NCBI RefSeq assembly: GCF_009725235.1
Contig: NZ_WJFC01000025.1
Coordinates: 34,927 to 98,926, forward strand
Length of the DNA: 64,000 bases
Source: Scytonema sp. UIC 10036
GTDB taxonomy: Bacteria > Cyanobacteriota > Cyanobacteriia > Cyanobacteriales > Nostocaceae
Reading direction: 5' to 3'
Below the pieces are notes generated by a model, which was not told the origin of the DNA, did not search any database, and was given only the letters and a program-made list of their open reading frames with translations. The position numbers and the translations under genes were made by a program. Below are positions 7,645 through 17,016 of this stretch, one piece after another (within the stretch, counting starts at the first letter, position 1; each line of letters starts with the position of its first letter).

Positions 7645-9489
7645 TTAGACCGCTTCTGCAGGAAGGAATCCATCTACCTGCATTTTCCATAACCTAGAGT
7701 AAGCACCGCCGCGTGCCAAGAGTTCGGCATGAGTACCATCTTCGACAATGCGACCGGCATTGAACACCAAAATGCGGTCTAGATGGGCGATAGTAGACAA
7801 GCGATGCGCTACTACAATCGTTGTTTTATTATGCATCACTGAATCTAGGGTATCTTGGATCGCTTTTTCGGTAATCGAGTCGAGGCTGGAGGTGGCTTCA
7901 TCTAAAATCAGGATTGGTGCATCTTTGAGAATAACCCGAGCGATCGCAATACGCTGTCTCTGTCCTCCTGATAGTTTAACACCGCGTTCCCCCACTAGAG
8001 AATAATAACCCTCTGCCATTGGCGTGATAAAATCGTGAGCATAAGCTTTAGATGCTGCTTCAAAAACTTCTTCATCCCTTGCTTCGAGTCGCCCATAACG
8101 AATATTTTCTAGTAACGTGCGATGGAACAAAGATGGATCTTGAGGAATCAAGCTGATCTGGGAGTGGAGGGCATCCTGAGTCATATCTCGAATATCGACT
8201 CCATCTATGAGAATTTGTCCAGATTGGGGATCGAACAACCGCAAAATCAAATTGACAAAAGTAGATTTACCAGAGCCGGAGTAGCCCACTAGCCCCACAC
8301 GTTGACCGGGTTCAATGATAACAGAAAGGTTGTGGAATACTTTTTTCTCAGTTGAATAGTTAAAATTGACTTGCCGAAATTCAATGCGCCCCTGAGTAAT
8401 TGAATGGGCAATGGCGTTATCGCGATCGACCAACTCGTGAGGTTGAACAATAGTGTAGACACCATTAGCAATATTACCGATATGTTCAAAGAATTCTAGA
8501 AATCGTTTACTTAAATTACGAGCTTCACTAATAATCAACAGCGATAAACTAGTGGCTACCACGAAGTCAGCAGCAGCAATTTTGCCTTGACTCCAAAGGT
8601 AGAGCGAGTAATACAGAGTGCCGATTTTTAGAATAGCTGCTGAGATAAACTGAAACCAGCGGATTCGCTCCGAGTACCAGTTTGACTTTCTCACCTCTTT
8701 GAGTTCGTACTTTAATCGCTCATTCAAATAACGTCGTTCAAAACCCAAACGAGCAAACAGGCGACTACTAGTGAGATTTGTTACTGAATCTACGATAATG
8801 CCAGTTGTCTCACTTCTTGCAGCAGCAGCTCTTCGAGAGTAAATTCGGCAACGAGTTGCTAACCAAAACGAAATACTGATGAAAAGAACTGCCCATACCC
8901 CGACTAGTGCAGCAAGAGGAGGATAGGCGCGATAGAGTAATATTACGGAGACAACATATACAATAATGACTGGCATAAATTCAGTAATCATCATTTGCAT
9001 CGTTTGCGTCACACCCAGAGAGGTTTCGCTAATACGATGTGCCAATGCCCCAGCAAAACTACTGCTTAGATAGCGATGCGAATGTTGTTGTAAGTATGCA
9101 TATAGGGAGCGGACGATTTGCTGTCGGTGGATCGGGTGGAGGAGAGTCTGCAAGAGACCAGCCGAGCGCCCGAATACCACTTCACCTATACTCAAAGCAG
9201 TAAACAGCATCAAAGGTTGTCTCACTGCATCAAAAATGGGTCTGGTGTCGCCCATAGATCGGGTCACGCTTCGGATAATCTCGCCAATGGCATAAGGCAG
9301 CATGATACCACAGGTCGCGTGTATCACCTCCAAAATTACCATTGCCACATACCACCAACGGAACTGGTTAACAAAATAGCAAATGAACCTGAATGGTGTT
9401 GATGGCAGAGGTGGCGCATCGCCAGCACGTTGGAACGGTTGAGATGAACGTGATCTTTTGATTAAAGAACGGCGATCGCGTCGTATCAC
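7645..9489 (-). CDS. ABC transporter, fused permease/ATPase (exporter type)
   Basis: A 614-residue half-transporter. About six membrane segments occupy residues 40-330, beginning near WWYVAMVILEVIHATCGIML. The nucleotide-binding domain follows: Walker A GYSGSGKST near residue 400, Q-loop SLIPQDPSLF, signature LSGGQRQRIAIAR near 504, Walker B ILILDEATSSLD near 525 and switch AHRLST near 560. All catalytic motifs are intact, so it should work as a homodimer exporting lipids, peptides or drugs. The start at 9489 is followed by a basic, proline-containing leader (RSLIKRSRSSQPF). It appears monocistronic. The substrate cannot be read from sequence. Confidence 0.9.
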   Translation of the reverse strand: MIRRDRRSLIKRSRSSQPFQRAGDAPPLPSTPFRFICYFVNQFRWWYVAMVILEVIHATCGIMLPYAIGEIIRSVTRSMGDTRPIFDAVRQPLMLFTALSIGEVVFGRSAGLLQTLLHPIHRQQIVRSLYAYLQQHSHRYLSSSFAGALAHRISETSLGVTQTMQMMITEFMPVIIVYVVSVILLYRAYPPLAALVGVWAVLFISISFWLATRCRIYSRRAAAARSETTGIIVDSVTNLTSSRLFARLGFERRYLNERLKYELKEVRKSNWYSERIRWFQFISAAILKIGTLYYSLYLWSQGKIAAADFVVATSLSLLIISEARNLSKRFLEFFEHIGNIANGVYTIVQPHELVDRDNAIAHSITQGRIEFRQVNFNYSTEKKVFHNLSVIIEPGQRVGLVGYSGSGKSTFVNLILRLFDPQSGQILIDGVDIRDMTQDALHSQISLIPQDPSLFHRTLLENIRYGRLEARDEEVFEAASKAYAHDFITPMAEGYYSLVGERGVKLSGGQRQRIAIARVILKDAPILILDEATSSLDSITEKAIQDTLDSVMHNKTTIVVAHRLSTIAHLDRILVFNAGRIVEDGTHAELLARGGAYSRLWKMQVDGFLPAEAV

Positions 9490-9730
9490 TGAAGTTTCTC
9501 CCTAATAGACTGACAAGAACTAACTTTCAACACTTACAGCGCTCTTTAATACGATGGGCTTATTGTACAGTTGGCAACCGACGCATTAGAATGACATTCA
9601 TGCCTCATATCATGTCCGCTTGCATACCCTAAATAAAGCTCACGCAAAGACGCAAAGACGCTAAGGAACTAAGCAACTTTAATTATGGTTGTGTTACCGG
9701 ACATGATATCGAATAGCTGGATTAGCTAGC

Positions 9731-10729
9731 TTAGCGCACAGAATCTCCTTTACGATATTCAGCAGTGATGTCGTCTAGTTTTTGTTTTAAATTGTCATCA
9801 AGTTTGACTTCTACTGCCTTAAGAGTGTCAGCAAGTTGTTCTGGACGGCTAGCGCCAATAATGGGAGCAGTAATAATCGGATTAGCTAGTACCCAAGCCA
9901 CTGCTAGGGTGGTGAGTGACAATCCAGCCAAATCCGCTACTGTACGTAATTCCTCAACAGTATTGAACTCGCGATCGTGCCAATAACGTTCTTGATAACG
10001 TTCAGCAGCCGCACCTAAGGTGAAACGAGTTCCTTCGGTGGGACCTTGAGCAAGATTGTGTTTACCAGTAAGCAAACCTCCTGCCAATGGATTGTAAGGA
10101 ATTACACCAAGCCCTTCTTCTTGCGCTAGAGGCAAGAGTTCCCGCTCAATTTCGCGGAACAACAAATTGTAGCGGGGTTGAATTGAGACAAAGCGAGTGA
10201 GATTGCGAACATCAGCACGACCTAAAGCGCGGCTGAGTCGGTAAGCTAAGAAGTTAGAAACCCCAATATAACGTGCTTTACCAGACCGAACTATCGTGTC
10301 CAGAGCTTCTAAAGTCTCATCCAAAGGGGTTGAGGCATCATCAGAGTGCAATTGATACAGATCCACATAATCAGTTTGCAGTCGTCTGAGGGAAGCATCG
10401 ATCGCATCTAAAAGATGTTTGCGCGAAGCACCCCGATCCCAAGGTGCAGGACCAACCTTGCCCACAGCCTTAGTCGCTAGGATAAAATGTTCGCGTTTGC
10501 CTTTGAGCCAGCGCCCAATGATTTCTTCGGTGCGTCCAGCAGTGTCAATTCCACCGCCAAGGGGATAAACATCAGCTGTATCCAGAAAGTTAATACCAGC
10601 ATTAGCAGCTGTATCGAGGATGACCCTGGAAGTTTCTTCATCAGTCTGCAATCCAAAAGTCATGGTACCAAGAGAGAGGCGCGAAACAGTCAATCCTGTT
10701 TTACCTAGATTTGTAGTTGGTAACGTCAT
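9731..10729 (-). CDS. Aldo/keto reductase
   Basis: An NADPH-dependent TIM-barrel oxidoreductase of 332 residues. I set the start at 10729 (MTLPTTNLGKTGLTVSRLSL), which matches family N-termini, rather than 10783. Key features are FLDTADVYP (catalytic Asp and Tyr region), KAVGKVGPAPWDRG with the catalytic Lys, YVDLYQLHSDD with the catalytic His, and a C-terminal PIIGASRPEQL cofactor loop. Related to the YajO/IolS branch that reduces aldehydes and ketones. It stands alone between the ABC exporter and the methyltransferase operon. Substrate unknown. Confidence 0.9.
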   Translation of the reverse strand: MTLPTTNLGKTGLTVSRLSLGTMTFGLQTDEETSRVILDTAANAGINFLDTADVYPLGGGIDTAGRTEEIIGRWLKGKREHFILATKAVGKVGPAPWDRGASRKHLLDAIDASLRRLQTDYVDLYQLHSDDASTPLDETLEALDTIVRSGKARYIGVSNFLAYRLSRALGRADVRNLTRFVSIQPRYNLLFREIERELLPLAQEEGLGVIPYNPLAGGLLTGKHNLAQGPTEGTRFTLGAAAERYQERYWHDREFNTVEELRTVADLAGLSLTTLAVAWVLANPIITAPIIGASRPEQLADTLKAVEVKLDDNLKQKLDDITAEYRKGDSVR

Positions 10730-10839
10730 GGCGATCTCGAGCGTTGTTGATTGAAAAAAGTAGAATTTAGAAACTGAGACCAATTTGAAAGAATAATGCT
10801 ACAGATAGTTGAGTGAAATGTAGTCCAGACAAGACTTTC

Positions 10840-10875
10840 TCAATCCAAAATCTAAAATCTAAAATCCAAAATGGT
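10840..10875. repeat. Short heptameric tandem repeat
   Basis: About four units of CAAAATC/TAAAATC preceded by CTTTCTCAATC and followed by AAAATGGTAT. The same module occurs at 29991-30030 and, longer, at 55805-55898. Confidence 0.8.
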
Positions 10876-10912
10876 ATGAGTTTGTTCGGTAAAAATTGCG
10901 CTCGCAGTTTAG

Positions 10913-11587
10913 TTAGGTTGTATTTATTGCTTTACCCCACCAAATACATTTAAATCGCTTGCCTGTTTGCTCGTGCAATATTTCGTAATGTTTTAGCTCT
11001 ACATCTTTCCAGTCAGATAACAGGTCTAGCAAATATTCTTTAGAGAAAAAATGCATAGTTTGTCCATCACGTTCTAGAAAGTAATTTGGCTCTATTTCGC
11101 GTATGGGAGGGTGGCGTTCTGCCCGAACTAAAGCGTCTTCTGTAGAATTAACGTGGAAAACAAATAATCCTTCGGGGCGGACTATTCGTCGAATTTCTTT
11201 AAACAACTCGCGTGTAATCCGATCTGAAAACATATGGATGGCAACATTGGACATGACAGCATCAAAGCTTGCACTCTGAAATGGCAAAGGTTTTGCCATG
11301 TCTGCAATGACAAACTGTGCGTTTAGTCCTAGCTTTTCTGCTTTCTCGCGTCCTTGTCGCACTGCCTCATCTGAAAAATCCATACCAATGACTGTAAAGC
11401 CTTGTTTTGCAAGACGTAACACGTCGTTCCCTGACCCGCAACCAAGGTCAAGTAAGGTTTTAACATTGGCAGATTTGAGGAACGGAAGATGAACATTCGT
11501 CCATTGGGTTCCCCAATCTAAATCAGTTCCAGCATCCTTCCATTTAGCGAAGGTTTGGTTCCAGAAATCGGATGGAGCGTAAGACAT
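10913..11587 (-). CDS. Class I SAM-dependent methyltransferase
   Basis: A 224-residue Rossmann methyltransferase. Motif I is LLDLGCGSGNDVLRLAKQG (near residue 41), the acidic motif II is VIGMDFSDEAV, and MAKPLPFQSASFDAVMSNVA follows. The N-terminal WNQTFAKWKDAGTDLDWG resembles thiol/tellurite (TehB-like) and small-molecule methyltransferases. Its start is 6 bases from the stop of the upstream hydrolase, so it is the third gene of a minus-strand operon (monooxygenase, hydrolase, methyltransferase). The substrate may be a product of that oxygenation pathway, but this is inference. Confidence 0.85.
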   Translation of the reverse strand: MSYAPSDFWNQTFAKWKDAGTDLDWGTQWTNVHLPFLKSANVKTLLDLGCGSGNDVLRLAKQGFTVIGMDFSDEAVRQGREKAEKLGLNAQFVIADMAKPLPFQSASFDAVMSNVAIHMFSDRITRELFKEIRRIVRPEGLFVFHVNSTEDALVRAERHPPIREIEPNYFLERDGQTMHFFSKEYLLDLLSDWKDVELKHYEILHEQTGKRFKCIWWGKAINTT

Positions 11588-11593
11588 AGTGTA

Positions 11594-12262
11594 TCAGACA
11601 ACTAGGGCAGTGTTGCGACGGCTTTGCGAAACCAGCCACTGTTGCAACTTCGGATCGCTGTACACTTCATCTGCAATAAAATGATCGCCGTCAGGCAGTA
11701 CAGTAAAATCTACTGTTCCCCCCAGTCCGCGCAAAGTAGCGACAATAGACTCTGTATCCTCAATCGGTAGTTTTTCGTCTTTTCCTCCTTGGAATATTTG
11801 GATGGGAATTTCTTTGAGCGCAGCTAATTGAGTTTCTTCTAAGGTCTTGGGTACACGCCCTGATACTGCTACCAAACCAGCGAAGCGTCCGGGATGGGAA
11901 GCGGCTATATGCCAAGCGCCAGCCGTACCTAAGCTGAACCCAGACAAGATGACACGATACGGATCGATGAGATGAGAGGCGATGAGATCGTCAAGCAAAG
12001 CAATAACATCTGACTCTCGCTCCACCCAAGTCTGTCCTTCAGGAAGTTGGGGGGCTGCAAAGACATAAGGTAATGGGCTGGAAATATCTACGAAACGAGG
12101 TAGACCCCATTTCAGCAGCACATTTAGATCGTTACCGCGATCTCTCGCTCCGTGTAGAAAAAGTACAAGGGGCGCGGGTTTACTGACATTGTCAGCGACT
12201 GATGAGAAAAGATATGGTAATGAACCATTACTACTATTGTAAGAGCGTTGTTCTACTGGCAT
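11594..12262 (-). CDS. Alpha/beta hydrolase (carboxylesterase/phospholipase type)
   Basis: A 222-residue serine hydrolase without a signal peptide. It has the oxyanion segment LFLHGARDRGNDL, the nucleophile elbow GFSLGTAGAWHIA, then QIFQGGKDEKLPIED (Asp) and LPDGDHFIADE (His), so the catalytic triad is intact. It belongs to the esterase/PHB-depolymerase-like group. It lies 21 bases downstream of the flavin monooxygenase and 6 bases upstream of the methyltransferase, which suggests co-transcription. It could hydrolyse an ester or lactone made by a Baeyer-Villiger-like reaction of its neighbour; this is inference from order. Confidence 0.85.
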   Translation of the reverse strand: MPVEQRSYNSSNGSLPYLFSSVADNVSKPAPLVLFLHGARDRGNDLNVLLKWGLPRFVDISSPLPYVFAAPQLPEGQTWVERESDVIALLDDLIASHLIDPYRVILSGFSLGTAGAWHIAASHPGRFAGLVAVSGRVPKTLEETQLAALKEIPIQIFQGGKDEKLPIEDTESIVATLRGLGGTVDFTVLPDGDHFIADEVYSDPKLQQWLVSQSRRNTALVV

Positions 12263-12283
12263 ATTCGTTACTCCTAACGTTTA

Positions 12284-13756
12284 CTAGCTAATTGCCACCG
12301 TTGCTGGCTGTTTCCACACTGCTTTGGCATATAGTGAATCCTGAAAGTCCGGCGCGATCTTGTCGCTGGTAATCCGTGCTTCGTGCTGCTCCCAGTCTGC
12401 GAAAAACAAATCGTGGCTAATGCGTCCTACTATTGCTGGTACGTCACGCCGGATACTAGGTACGTCACCGATAGGTAACCCGAAGCTCACGAAGCCTGCT
12501 GGGTTGAAAACGTGAATGTCCTTGAGGTATGGCGCACTGTCAGGTACTTTCTCTAGGTATTCATGGGCGCTGCCAAGGTAAGGATGTGTCCCTAAATCGT
12601 CGTCGCGCTGGTCGGCTGGTGGCTCGTAGCGATCGCGCCAGAGGGCGATGTGATGGGCAAAGTCGGCTAGTTCGGGACGTTTTGTTGGGTCAACAAAGTA
12701 ACCAGTACCAGCGATCGCAAAATCAAACTCGAAAATATCGTCGCTCAGGTGAACGACGATACGACCGCCCTTTTCCTGCGCCGTTCTCCAAGGTGCAGAC
12801 AGATGCAGGTGGAAGTTAGAAAACGCGATCGCCCTTGGCGCAAGCCGTACCCGGCTTATCGCTCGCTCAATCGCATCAGGTGGTGGTGTGGAGCCTGCTT
12901 GACGAAAGCGCCAAGCTTGATACCAGCGAGCCGCATCTGGTAGTTGTGGATAGTTGTAGTATGCACCAGGATAACCCCGCACCCGAATCACTGGTAGAGA
13001 TGCGATAGTCGAGCGCCGTGCGAACAAGTGTACTGCTTTCGCTCCTGATTCCAGCGCCACCGCTGCTGCATCAAAAGCTGAAGCCGCAGCACCTATAACT
13101 GCCACAGTCTTACCGCGCAGTGCGTCAAAGTCGATCTCGGAGGCGGTGTGAGCATACAGCGTGCTTGGTAAGTCAGTTAGTACAGGCGGTATGTATGGAC
13201 CACCAGTGCCTGCTACACCATTGGCGAAGATAATCTTACGCGTGGTTTCCACCTGCGGGACACCGTTTACCTCAAGGTGCATGCGAAAGAAACCTTCGGC
13301 TGGCTCAACCCGCACCAATTTCGTCCGGTATCGAACTGAGATGCCCAGGAACTGTCGATACCAGCTGAGATACTCAGCCCACTTCACTCGCGGAATGCGA
13401 TCGAGCGCCGCGTATGCCTCAGCACCGTGCCGAGCCTCATACCAAGCTTGGAAAGAAAGTTCCGGGATGCCCAGTTCGGGACCGGGTAGGTTCTTCGGTG
13501 TGCGTAGCTTTTTCATCCGCGCTCGCGTAAGCCACACCCCAGCACGTGCCTCGTCCTCAGCTGCATCAATCACAGTCACGCGACCGATGCCGACACGTCG
13601 TAGCGCAAATGCAAAGACGCTGCCGCTGCCGCTACCACCTACTATTGTGACGTTGTGGTCGATACCTGAGCGATCGCTTACCCAGTTTTCCGGATCGGGA
13701 CCTAGTAGGCGTAGTGCTGAGCGAGCGCCGAAATCGGGGTCAGTCGTTGTTGTCAT
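12284..13756 (-). CDS. FAD/NAD(P)-binding flavin-containing monooxygenase-like protein
   Basis: A 490-residue protein with two dinucleotide-binding motifs: VTIVGGSGSGSVFAFALRR near residue 36 (FAD) and VAVIGAAASAFDAAAVALES near 218 (NADPH). The segment ATGTGYFVD-type (AGTGYFVDPT) marks the returning FAD domain. The layout fits flavin-containing or Baeyer-Villiger-like monooxygenases, although the FMO fingerprint F-x-G-x-x-x-H is not obvious, so it could be another pyridine-nucleotide oxidoreductase. It is the first gene of the three-gene operon down to 10913. Cytoplasmic; substrate unknown. Confidence 0.8.
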   Translation of the reverse strand: MTTTTDPDFGARSALRLLGPDPENWVSDRSGIDHNVTIVGGSGSGSVFAFALRRVGIGRVTVIDAAEDEARAGVWLTRARMKKLRTPKNLPGPELGIPELSFQAWYEARHGAEAYAALDRIPRVKWAEYLSWYRQFLGISVRYRTKLVRVEPAEGFFRMHLEVNGVPQVETTRKIIFANGVAGTGGPYIPPVLTDLPSTLYAHTASEIDFDALRGKTVAVIGAAASAFDAAAVALESGAKAVHLFARRSTIASLPVIRVRGYPGAYYNYPQLPDAARWYQAWRFRQAGSTPPPDAIERAISRVRLAPRAIAFSNFHLHLSAPWRTAQEKGGRIVVHLSDDIFEFDFAIAGTGYFVDPTKRPELADFAHHIALWRDRYEPPADQRDDDLGTHPYLGSAHEYLEKVPDSAPYLKDIHVFNPAGFVSFGLPIGDVPSIRRDVPAIVGRISHDLFFADWEQHEARITSDKIAPDFQDSLYAKAVWKQPATVAIS

Positions 13757-14001
13757 GTTGCTCTCTCTGGGTGAAACGCTGTGCGTATGTACTTGTTATT
13801 AACGAAAGGAAGAGGGGGAATAATCTTTGTGTTTTTTCTTACACAACACATACAAAAAATATGTAGTGCGAAACATAAAGATATGATACACGAATAATTC
13901 GTTTATCAAACATTAAATATTGCAAACTATTTTGGAGTGGTGAGACGATGGTTTGAGATGCTTGCTAGAGCAATCGAACCATCAGTCATTTTCGGATGAA
14001 A

Positions 14002-14295
14002 TTACTGAAAAAGATTTGTATTTAATTTAGAGGGCATGATGAAAGGAAAAACAGTTTCATACGCTCTAGCTGCTTGCAATACTAGTAAATCTCTGTATTT
14101 GGCACCGACAATTTGTATACCTACGGGTAAACCATTTTTAGTGAAGCCACAAGGTACAGAAGCAGCAGGTTGTTGTGTGAGATTAAAAGGAAATGTAAAC
14201 GGTGACCAATCTCGTTGCGATCTATCAATATATGACTGGGGTCTATTTTGTCCGATGGGAAAGGCAACTACAGGTAAAGTGGGAGAAATCGGCAA
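14002..14295 (-). pseudogene. C-terminal fragment of an amidase-signature enzyme
   Basis: The 97-codon frame holds FTFPFNLTQQPAASVPCGF, then GLPVGIQIVGAKYRDLLVLQ and AARAYE, the standard C-terminal end of GatA/AtzF-type amidases. The catalytic Ser-Ser-Lys domain is missing, so it is not functional. It lies beside a broken acetyltransferase gene. Confidence 0.85.
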
Positions 14296-14409
14296 TTTCT
14301 GACATATTTTAGGGTTTTGTAAACAAGAACTGGCGAAATTTTATACGGAATCAAATTTGCAGCAGTACAAGCCCACTTGTTAATACTTCATCCCACTGAG
14401 TTGTTTTTT

Positions 14410-14676
14410 CTATTTCTGATACAGAAAGAGGTGGACTGATTGATAAGCCGCACGAGTACGATAAAGGCTTGCATAAGCATAGCCCACAACCTCACTATTG
14501 ATTTCGCAAACTAACCAAGGCATCTGCTGTTGATATCTCTCGATCCGCTGTTGAAACTCCTTTTCGCTAGGTGGTTCTAGCTCAAAGGAAATTGCTGTTT
14601 CGCGGACAATCGGTGCATAGATGACCAACATATGTGATACATCTTTTCCATTAGCTAATCTGATTCTCGTTTTCAA
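14410..14676 (-). pseudogene. Truncated GNAT acetyltransferase (phosphinothricin acetyltransferase-like)
   Basis: Starts MKTRIRLANGKDVSHMLVIY, with the family segment ETAISFELEPPSEKEFQQRI and VVGYAYASLYRTRAAYQ. After RAAYQ the expected WSVEVSVY is replaced by SVHLFLYQK, which another frame explains: the frame shifts and the gene stops at 88 residues, about half normal length. The acetyl-CoA binding half is lost. Confidence 0.75.
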
Positions 14677-14689
14677 AGCAAGTTATTTA

Positions 14690-14765
14690 TTCAAGCTAAG
14701 TAGGTGGGAAAAACCGAAATATGTAAAGGTATGTAAATAAGCTAAAACCCTTACAAATAACCAAT
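14690..14765. repeat. Half-copy of a MITE-like repeat
   Basis: Begins CTAAGTAGGTGGGAAAAACC with ATGTAAAG and ATGTAAATAAG downstream, resembling the left part of the 128-bp inverted-repeat element at 39436-39563. No right terminus is visible. Confidence 0.4.
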
Positions 14766-14991
14766 GACGAATCCTAACTAGACAGAATCCTCTTTGAGAC
14801 ATTCAGTTTCTTGCTTCCTAAAATAGATTTGTGGTAAGTTCTCATTAGGAAAAATACAGTATGGTTATTAGATTACCGTACTTTTTTTGGGAACTCAAGC
14901 TCTGAGCCTATGCTGAACAATCAGTACAGGGAGTTGAGTCCAACGAGGTATGTTAAAACTCTTTGAGTAGCATTTTGGAATCAAGCTTTCC

Positions 14992-15891
14992 ATGCAAATT
15001 CAAACTGTTGGTATTTTAAGTCCAGGTGACATGGGGCAAGCCATAGCCGCTGTACTCAATGAACATGGATTAAAGACAATTGCGGCTTTGGATGAACGGA
15101 GCGAACGCACTCGACAATTAGCCGCCTCAGCCAATATTCAGGATGTCGGTTCCCTTAAACAACTGGTGATTGAATCAGATGTAGTGCTATCAGTTTTAGT
15201 ACCCGCCGCCGCAACTGAAGCAGCAGAACAAGTGGCTGAGGTAATAGGCAGTACAGGTAAGAGAATTTTATATGCTGACTGTAACGCTATATCACCCCAG
15301 AAAGTAAAAAGTATTGCCCATATTATCGAATCAAAAGGCGGACAATTTGTCGATGCATCAATTATTGGCCCGCCTCCACGAGTGCCCAACCGCACCCGTA
15401 TCTATGCATCAGGAAAACAGGCAGTTGAACTCCAACAACTGCGCGATTATGGATTAGATATACGAGCGATTGGCAATGAAATTGGTAATGCTTCTGGTTT
15501 GAAGATGTGCTATGCAGCCCTAACAAAAGGACTGACAGCAATTGGCACAGAATTACTCATTTCAGCCCATCGCCTTGGTTTAGACGAACAACTTTGGGAT
15601 GAAGTATCAACTAGCCAACCAGAACTAGCCAAAATACTCTCCCGTTCCATTCCATCCATGACACCAAAAGCACATCGGTGGATTGGGGAAATGGAAGAAA
15701 TAGCAGAAACCTTTGAAGCTTTAGAATTGACAGAGCGAATTTTCCAAGGCGCGGCTGATGTTTACCGCTTAGTGAAAGAAACGTCGCTGGGCAAAGAAAC
15801 ACCAGAAGAAAGCGATCGCGATCGTGCGCTCGGAGATATTATTACAACTCTTTCCCAAGAATCTTTAAGAGTGAAAAATCAGAAGAATTAG
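14992..15891 (+). CDS. 6-phosphogluconate dehydrogenase-like NAD(P) oxidoreductase, DUF1932 type
   Basis: A 299-residue beta-hydroxyacid dehydrogenase-like protein. The N-terminal Rossmann domain opens QTVGILSPGDMGQAIAAVL, and VVLSVLVPAAATEAAEQV and YADCNAISPQKV follow, as in this family. FVDASIIGPPPR is the substrate-loop counterpart. The C-terminal all-helical domain (from about residue 185) matches the DUF1932 type, with LKMCYAALTKGLTAIGTELL carrying the catalytic-lysine helix. Expected to oxidise a small hydroxyacid in the cytoplasm. Monocistronic, with 117 bases between the preceding repeat and the ATG not obviously coding. Confidence 0.85.
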   Translation: MQIQTVGILSPGDMGQAIAAVLNEHGLKTIAALDERSERTRQLAASANIQDVGSLKQLVIESDVVLSVLVPAAATEAAEQVAEVIGSTGKRILYADCNAISPQKVKSIAHIIESKGGQFVDASIIGPPPRVPNRTRIYASGKQAVELQQLRDYGLDIRAIGNEIGNASGLKMCYAALTKGLTAIGTELLISAHRLGLDEQLWDEVSTSQPELAKILSRSIPSMTPKAHRWIGEMEEIAETFEALELTERIFQGAADVYRLVKETSLGKETPEESDRDRALGDIITTLSQESLRVKNQKN

Positions 15892-15935
15892 TACTCTGCT
15901 ACACCAATTCTCATGGATAAAACGATTTTTCCTCT

Positions 15936-16041
15936 CTCGTTCCCAGGTTCTACCTAGGAAAGCAGAGTGCGAGGCTCTGCAGAGCGATTTTAGGAGGCGG
16001 AGCCTCCCGTTAGGCATTCCCAGGCTCCGCCTGGGAACGAG
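15936..16041. repeat. Dispersed hairpin repeat, copy 1
   Basis: Starts CTCGTTCCCAGG and ends CCTGGGAACGAG, forming a long imperfect hairpin with inner GAGGCGGAGCCTC-type arms. A related copy is at 28208-28313. Confidence 0.85.
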
Positions 16042-16146
16042 GTGGTACAAAGTTTCGATCGCTCTTTGAAACGTATGTGGTAGACCACTAGTAGGTTATT
16101 TGTTACACACAGTACATAGTGAAAACCAAATCGAGGAATTTATTTT

Positions 16147-16947
16147 ATGAGCTTGGAACTACATTTATCAGGTAAAACAGCAATTGTTACAGGTGGTAGT
16201 GCGGGGATTGGTTTAGCCATTGCCAAAGCCCTCTATACTGAAGGTGTGAATGTGACTATTGCTGCTCGTAACCCAGAACGATTAGAGAGTGCAGTTAGTG
16301 CTATTCAGTCCCTACCCACACCAGGAGCGAAAGTCATTGCGTTCGCAGCCGATCTGACACAAGCAGAAAGTGTTGATAAAGTTGTTTCAAGCACACTCGA
16401 ACAGTTTGGACAAATTGATATCTTAGTCAATAATGCAGGGTCAGCTCGTGCAGGGTCTTTCCTTGAACTGAGCGATGATGTATTTCTAGATGCTTGGAAC
16501 TTAAAATTACTGGGCTACATTCGCCTAGTTAAAGCTGTTGTTCCCCACCAAAAAAATAGACGGGATGGACGGATTGTCAATATTATTGGCGGTGCAGGTC
16601 GAACACCTCGTCCCGGCTTCCTTCCTGGTGGCACAACTAATGCTGCTTTGCTTAACTTCACGCGGGGAATATCTAAAGAGTTAGCTGAGTACAACATTCG
16701 GATTAATGCTATTTCGCCCGGAGCTACGGCTACCGAACGGGCTGAACGCTTGGCAGAACAAAACGCTCAAGCTCGTGGGATTACAATTGAGCAAGCAAAA
16801 GCAGAAACTTTACAAGGAATTCCTCTCAAAAGGATCGCCCAGCCAGAAGAAATTGCTGCATTAACACTGTTTTTAGTGTCTGACCTTGCTGCTTCAATTA
16901 CAGGTGCTGAGATTCTTGTTGATGGTGGACACACTCCAGGGGTTTAA
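16147..16947 (+). CDS. SDR-family oxidoreductase lacking the usual catalytic Tyr/Lys
   Basis: A 266-residue short-chain dehydrogenase. The cofactor motif TGGSAGIGLAIAKAL (residues 17-31) and NNAGSARAG are intact, and the C-terminal GAEILVDGGHTPGV is typical. Where classical members have YxxxK, this protein has LPGGTTNAALLNF, so the Tyr and Lys positions are Gly and Asn, and the usual Ser is in NIIGGAGR. A subgroup of SDR proteins with this replacement exists; the reaction mechanism must differ or activity may be lost. The preceding hairpin repeat and AAATCGAGGAATTTATTTT leader separate it from neighbours. Confidence 0.88.
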   Translation: MSLELHLSGKTAIVTGGSAGIGLAIAKALYTEGVNVTIAARNPERLESAVSAIQSLPTPGAKVIAFAADLTQAESVDKVVSSTLEQFGQIDILVNNAGSARAGSFLELSDDVFLDAWNLKLLGYIRLVKAVVPHQKNRRDGRIVNIIGGAGRTPRPGFLPGGTTNAALLNFTRGISKELAEYNIRINAISPGATATERAERLAEQNAQARGITIEQAKAETLQGIPLKRIAQPEEIAALTLFLVSDLAASITGAEILVDGGHTPGV

Positions 16948-17016
16948 AATGCAGTAATTTTTGATATTGGATGATACTCTTGTGGAGCAGGACATGGTTG
17001 TGGTAAAGCACAAGAG

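Noticed and set aside
7469..7690. A 73-codon minus-strand frame overlapping the ABC transporter end
   Set aside because: It lies in a dispersed repeat and its translation has no family features.
14036..14302. An 88-codon plus-strand frame
   Set aside because: Antisense to the amidase fragment, whose translation is clearly family-like.
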